Shown here: positions 60,806-64,000 of the stretch, piece after piece
How positions within the stretch are numbered: the first letter of the stretch is position 1
Layout of the letters: every line of letters starts with the position of its first letter
Source of the DNA: Tamarix chinensis
Taxonomy: Eukaryota > Streptophyta > Magnoliopsida > Caryophyllales > Tamaricaceae
Assembly: GCA_030549775.1 (NCBI GenBank)
Contig: CM060177.1
Location: 88,701,236 to 88,765,235, forward strand
Length of the DNA: 64,000 nt
Direction of reading: 5' to 3'
The notes under the pieces: generated by a model
Databases searched by the model: none
What the model saw: only the letters and a program-made list of their open reading frames with translations
Told to the model about the DNA's origin: nothing
Translations under genes and position numbers: made by a program

Positions 60806-62528
60806 TGACATTTTAGGCCAATTAATATCTTAACCCTTATTTTGATGATAACAAACAGATTTAAAAGAAGTTAACATGATTATTTAAGTGTGCATGAACT
60901 TTATTAATTACAAGAATATCAAAACATAACTATTCAAATCAATTCTCAATTTTATTATTAAAAAAATGTAATCAAATTTCAAAGTAAAAGAGAAGATTAT
61001 ATCAAAACTTCCAAGACTCAAGATCATAAGTTGTATATTTCAAGTATTAGGTTAACTTGTAAAGTTGGTTGAGCATGACACTTTTTATTTTAATTTCTTA
61101 GAAAGTTTTAAAATCATCCTTAAATTTTATTTTATATGAATTTATTGTTGATTTTAAAACCCAAATTCCTTTCAAAGTGTTTTTGAACATATTGGTTCTA
61201 ATTACAATCAATTGACTGGTCTTACAATTGATCGGCTAGCTTATTTCCCAAAAAAAATAATACTATAAATTTACAAAAACTCAGAAATCGATTGATTGGT
61301 TATAGAAAACTTTCAGTCTTGAGAAACATGGGTTTACCTATAGTTAAATACATTGAGTGGTTTAACTAAACAAACTGTGGGTTTTATTCCCACAAAAAAA
61401 AAACCATTTTATCACTTTTTTAACACTTTGAGTGATTCTATCAAACCAATCAATTGGTTTAAATAACTAGGCCATGGGTTTTTTTCTCCAAAAACCCATT
61501 TTATCTCTATTTAAACACTTTGACTAGTTTCATCAAACCGATCAAATAGTTAATAAACTAATCAACCAATTTGACCAACTAGGCATCTCTATTTAAACAC
61601 CATGACTGGTTTCATCAAACCAATCAAGTGGTTAATAAACTGATCAACCAGTTTGACCAACTAGGCTCAAGGTTGAAGTAAAGTGCAAAATACTTTTTTT
61701 CCTAGGGACTAAACTAACTAACTCATTAATTAGTCGGTATGACAAATCAACTAGTTTACCAAACCATTTAATTGTTCATATATGTTCATAGGACCAAAAA
61801 AATGTATGACACAAGGCTAATTGAGGGGACCCAATATCAAAGAGATGTGTTTATGCAATGGTAACGTTTTTACTTAAGGTGTGGACATAATCTTTTAACT
61901 GATTTAACTGATTAATTAATTAAGAAGGAAAACTCATCAACTAGTTCCCTAAGCTGATCAATTTATCAGCATTAAATGTTGAAAATATTTCTCGTTGCTT
62001 GCATAAAAGATATGTATTTTTTACTCCAACAACTACATTGGTGGGCCTAAGTATAAATAGCATATGTGTTTGTGCTCACTAATTATCTAGAAAGAATTTT
62101 TTGGTTATAATATCTACTTTTTCCTATCTAGATTTCACTCATAAATCTTTCTTTCAAATTCATATATGTATCAACTTCTTGATACCTTGTAATCAACTAC
62201 AACTCTCTTCAATACTCATTACATTGATGTTGTGTACTGCCTAGTATTCTCGAGAAAGGTCATTAAATTATTATATCCATAAATCTAAAGAGGATAACTA
62301 GATAAACTTGTAAATTGACTCTTAGATGGTCATTGAGATAGTAGGATCATAAATTAAGAGAGAAGTGAGCATCCATAAAACACATAGGAGATTCAAAATC
62401 TAAAAGGAAAACCCTTTTGGTAGTGGATGTGGATAAATTCTATTCTCAAACTATAAATTGTGTGTCAAAATTTTAATTTCTCATTTATATTCTTAATAAC
62501 CCTATTCATCCTCTCCAAGGTTCTTTCA
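60806..62528 (+). repeat. Sirevirus-like 3' LTR
   Basis: It starts TGACATTTTAGG directly after a purine tract, followed by TTTTGATGATAACAAAC, a word typical for LTR starts in this group. It carries about a dozen imperfect palindromes of the AACCAATCAACTGGTT kind at 61200-61960, a TATAAATA box at 62051-62058 and a pyrimidine-rich leader. The end is set at CA 62528, where similarity to the E-type repeat begins. A related word 'CCCTATTCATCCTCTCC' at 62502-62518 is near the usual LTR end. Confidence 0.6.
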
Positions 62529-64000
62529 TAAATTAATGCACTTTTTAACACAAGAATATGATTGAGATCAAATATTTAATAAAAGAAACATGAAATCATA
62601 CGAATAGAGAAAACTTAAAAAATAAGTGACCTTGAAGACAAAAGACTAAATCTTGGACTTCAACAATGAGAAAGATTAAAAGATCATTAGATCTTGAATT
62701 ATTTCCTTTAAAAGGTTAAAGATCTTGAGAGTGTTAATCAAAGATATAATGAAAGCATAGATATGAAGGCGAGAAAAACCACAACACAAGGAGAAGGGAA
62801 GTAGGATGTGGCTTAGGCTCATAAGGGTTTATGATAGCTTACATAGACTTTAGTTGCTAAAGATAAGAAAATTTGTATAAATATATTAATATCAACCTTT
62901 ATTATGATTTATCTTTAAGTTACATTCATATATTGGAAAAAAAATTAAGGAATAAAATTGTATATTTTGAAATTATATTCCCAATAATAAAGGATTCTTT
63001 CAACTCCGACATCAAATAATAATTTTATGGTTAAATTACTAACTGCTAGTTAGGATATCTACAAATTTAGAAAATCAACATAAATATAGATTTTGTCATA
63101 TAATATCATTTTATATAATTACTTAATATTAATTTTAGCTAATAAAGATTACATATAGCAAAAAACAATTCTTATTGTATATAACATAGCGTTCACCTAC
63201 TCAAAATATCCTAGTTAATCACAAAAGATAAGAAAGATCTAGTGTTAAGAATTTATTTTTAGGATAGAAATCAACACAATTTTAAATCCATGTTTTCTAT
63301 AAATATTGTTCAGAATGTGAAGATATACAAAATATTCTAGATCACAAAATTATGTTTTCAATGCAATAATAATAAGTCAATTTTGACATCTTATGAAGAA
63401 GTTATGGTTAAAATATAAATTATTGGTAGGGAATCTATGAACTTTAAATAAGGGAACCTTTAAACAAACAAATTAAAACCAAAACAACTTATTTACAAGA
63501 GTACACAACCCATATCATATAGATTTAGTTTTAAAAACTGTTTTTATGCGTATTTATAACATTCTAATTTTACCCTTATAGCTATTTCTTGGAAAAAAAG
63601 GGGGGTGTCGGGGTTTAATTAAGCTTTTGAATAGCCAAAAAAAAACAAAACAAGACACTCCTAAAAACGTTTTGGATATTATGAATATGTTTTTCTTTGA
63701 GAATATTTACGATCAAAAAATAAAAATTCTAAACACCAAAATTTTCTAAAAATAATATTTTTTCCCTAAAACTTTCAAAATTAAAATAAAGCTTCTCAAA
63801 AAAAATTTAGTGATAATAAAGAAGACATTTTTTTTATTATGGTATAATGAAGGATATGTTGCAAATATAATATAAATTGGGAAATAAAATATGGGGTATC
63901 ACAACAATGATGTCATCATTTATTTCATTCTAAAAAAAGATGTCATCATTTATCATAGGGTGATCAAAACTACTAAGGGCTTATTAGGCATGGAGGAATA
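62529..64000 (-). repeat. E-type LTR copy, interrupted or truncated by the Sirevirus-like element
   Basis: 62531-62610 matches 29498-29580, and 62857-63975 matches 36685-38011, in the same order and orientation. A TATGGGGTATCACA motif at 63889-63902 resembles the reverse end of an LTR, but similarity continues about 70 bp beyond it. No gene is visible and the copy runs to the window edge. The segment between the two matching blocks (62611-62856, about 250 bp) suggests that the pararetroviral segment was inserted between 29580 and 36685 in the other copy. Confidence 0.65.

Overview
The window looks like repeat-rich nuclear DNA of a flowering plant. It is AT-rich and is built almost entirely from nested, decayed plant transposable elements: chromodomain-type Ty3/gypsy retrotransposons, Ty1/copia elements including a Sirevirus-like one, a CACTA element, a hAT element and an endogenous pararetrovirus. 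The only intact protein-coding gene I can support is a three-exon F-box/LRR/FBD-type gene on the minus strand (38233-40125). I cannot name the species; nothing seen separates monocot from eudicot. Similarities between regions were judged by eye, without alignment scores.

Region 1 (1-27325) is a nest. The outer layer is a reverse-strand Ty3/gypsy element (A): an LTR piece at 266-1453, internal region about 14207-23071, and the other LTR at 24493-27325. Element 1, a plus-strand Ty3/gypsy element of the same general type, sits in the first LTR (5' LTR 1454-4721, ruined gag-pol, 3' LTR from 9880). That 3' LTR holds a CACTA element (12024-14069, 3-bp target duplication). The integrase of A is split by a solo LTR (B, 14883-18081, 5-bp duplication). 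Its protease-RT linker carries an AT-rich insertion near 20370-21370. Its primer-binding-site/LTR boundary is hit by a hAT element (23080-24490, perfect 8-bp duplication).

Region 2 (27326-38011) starts with the leader, primer-binding site and LTR of another reverse element (E). Inside or beside that LTR is a degenerate plus-strand endogenous pararetrovirus (about 29850-35700) and a small inverted-repeat element (36043-36599). The E-type LTR resumes at about 36685-38011. A second copy of the E-type sequence ends the window (62529-64000).

Region 3 (38233-40600) is the gene island: the F-box gene, a TATA tract just upstream, and a perfect 10-bp inverted repeat about 350 bp upstream of the start codon.

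Region 4 (40605-64000) is repeats again: an inverted-repeat element filled with a degenerate minisatellite, a short reverse copia end, the gag-leader-LTR end of a reverse gypsy element (C) whose long LTR is split by an internally deleted copia element (44178-46018), and a reverse gypsy pol fragment (D, to about 52555). A plus-strand Sirevirus-like element follows, with an envelope-like reading frame (pol remnant 52556-53365, env-like 54211-55620, 3' LTR 60806-62528), split by a second solo LTR (F, 56077-60337, 5-bp duplication) of the same family as B.

No new defence, metabolic or gene-cluster system is visible. The most unusual structures are a five-unit tandem array of primer-binding-site-like units (4722-5036), a 54-bp higher-order minisatellite in solo LTR B, a putative promoter module between pol and the env-like frame of the Sirevirus, and the CACTA end arrays.
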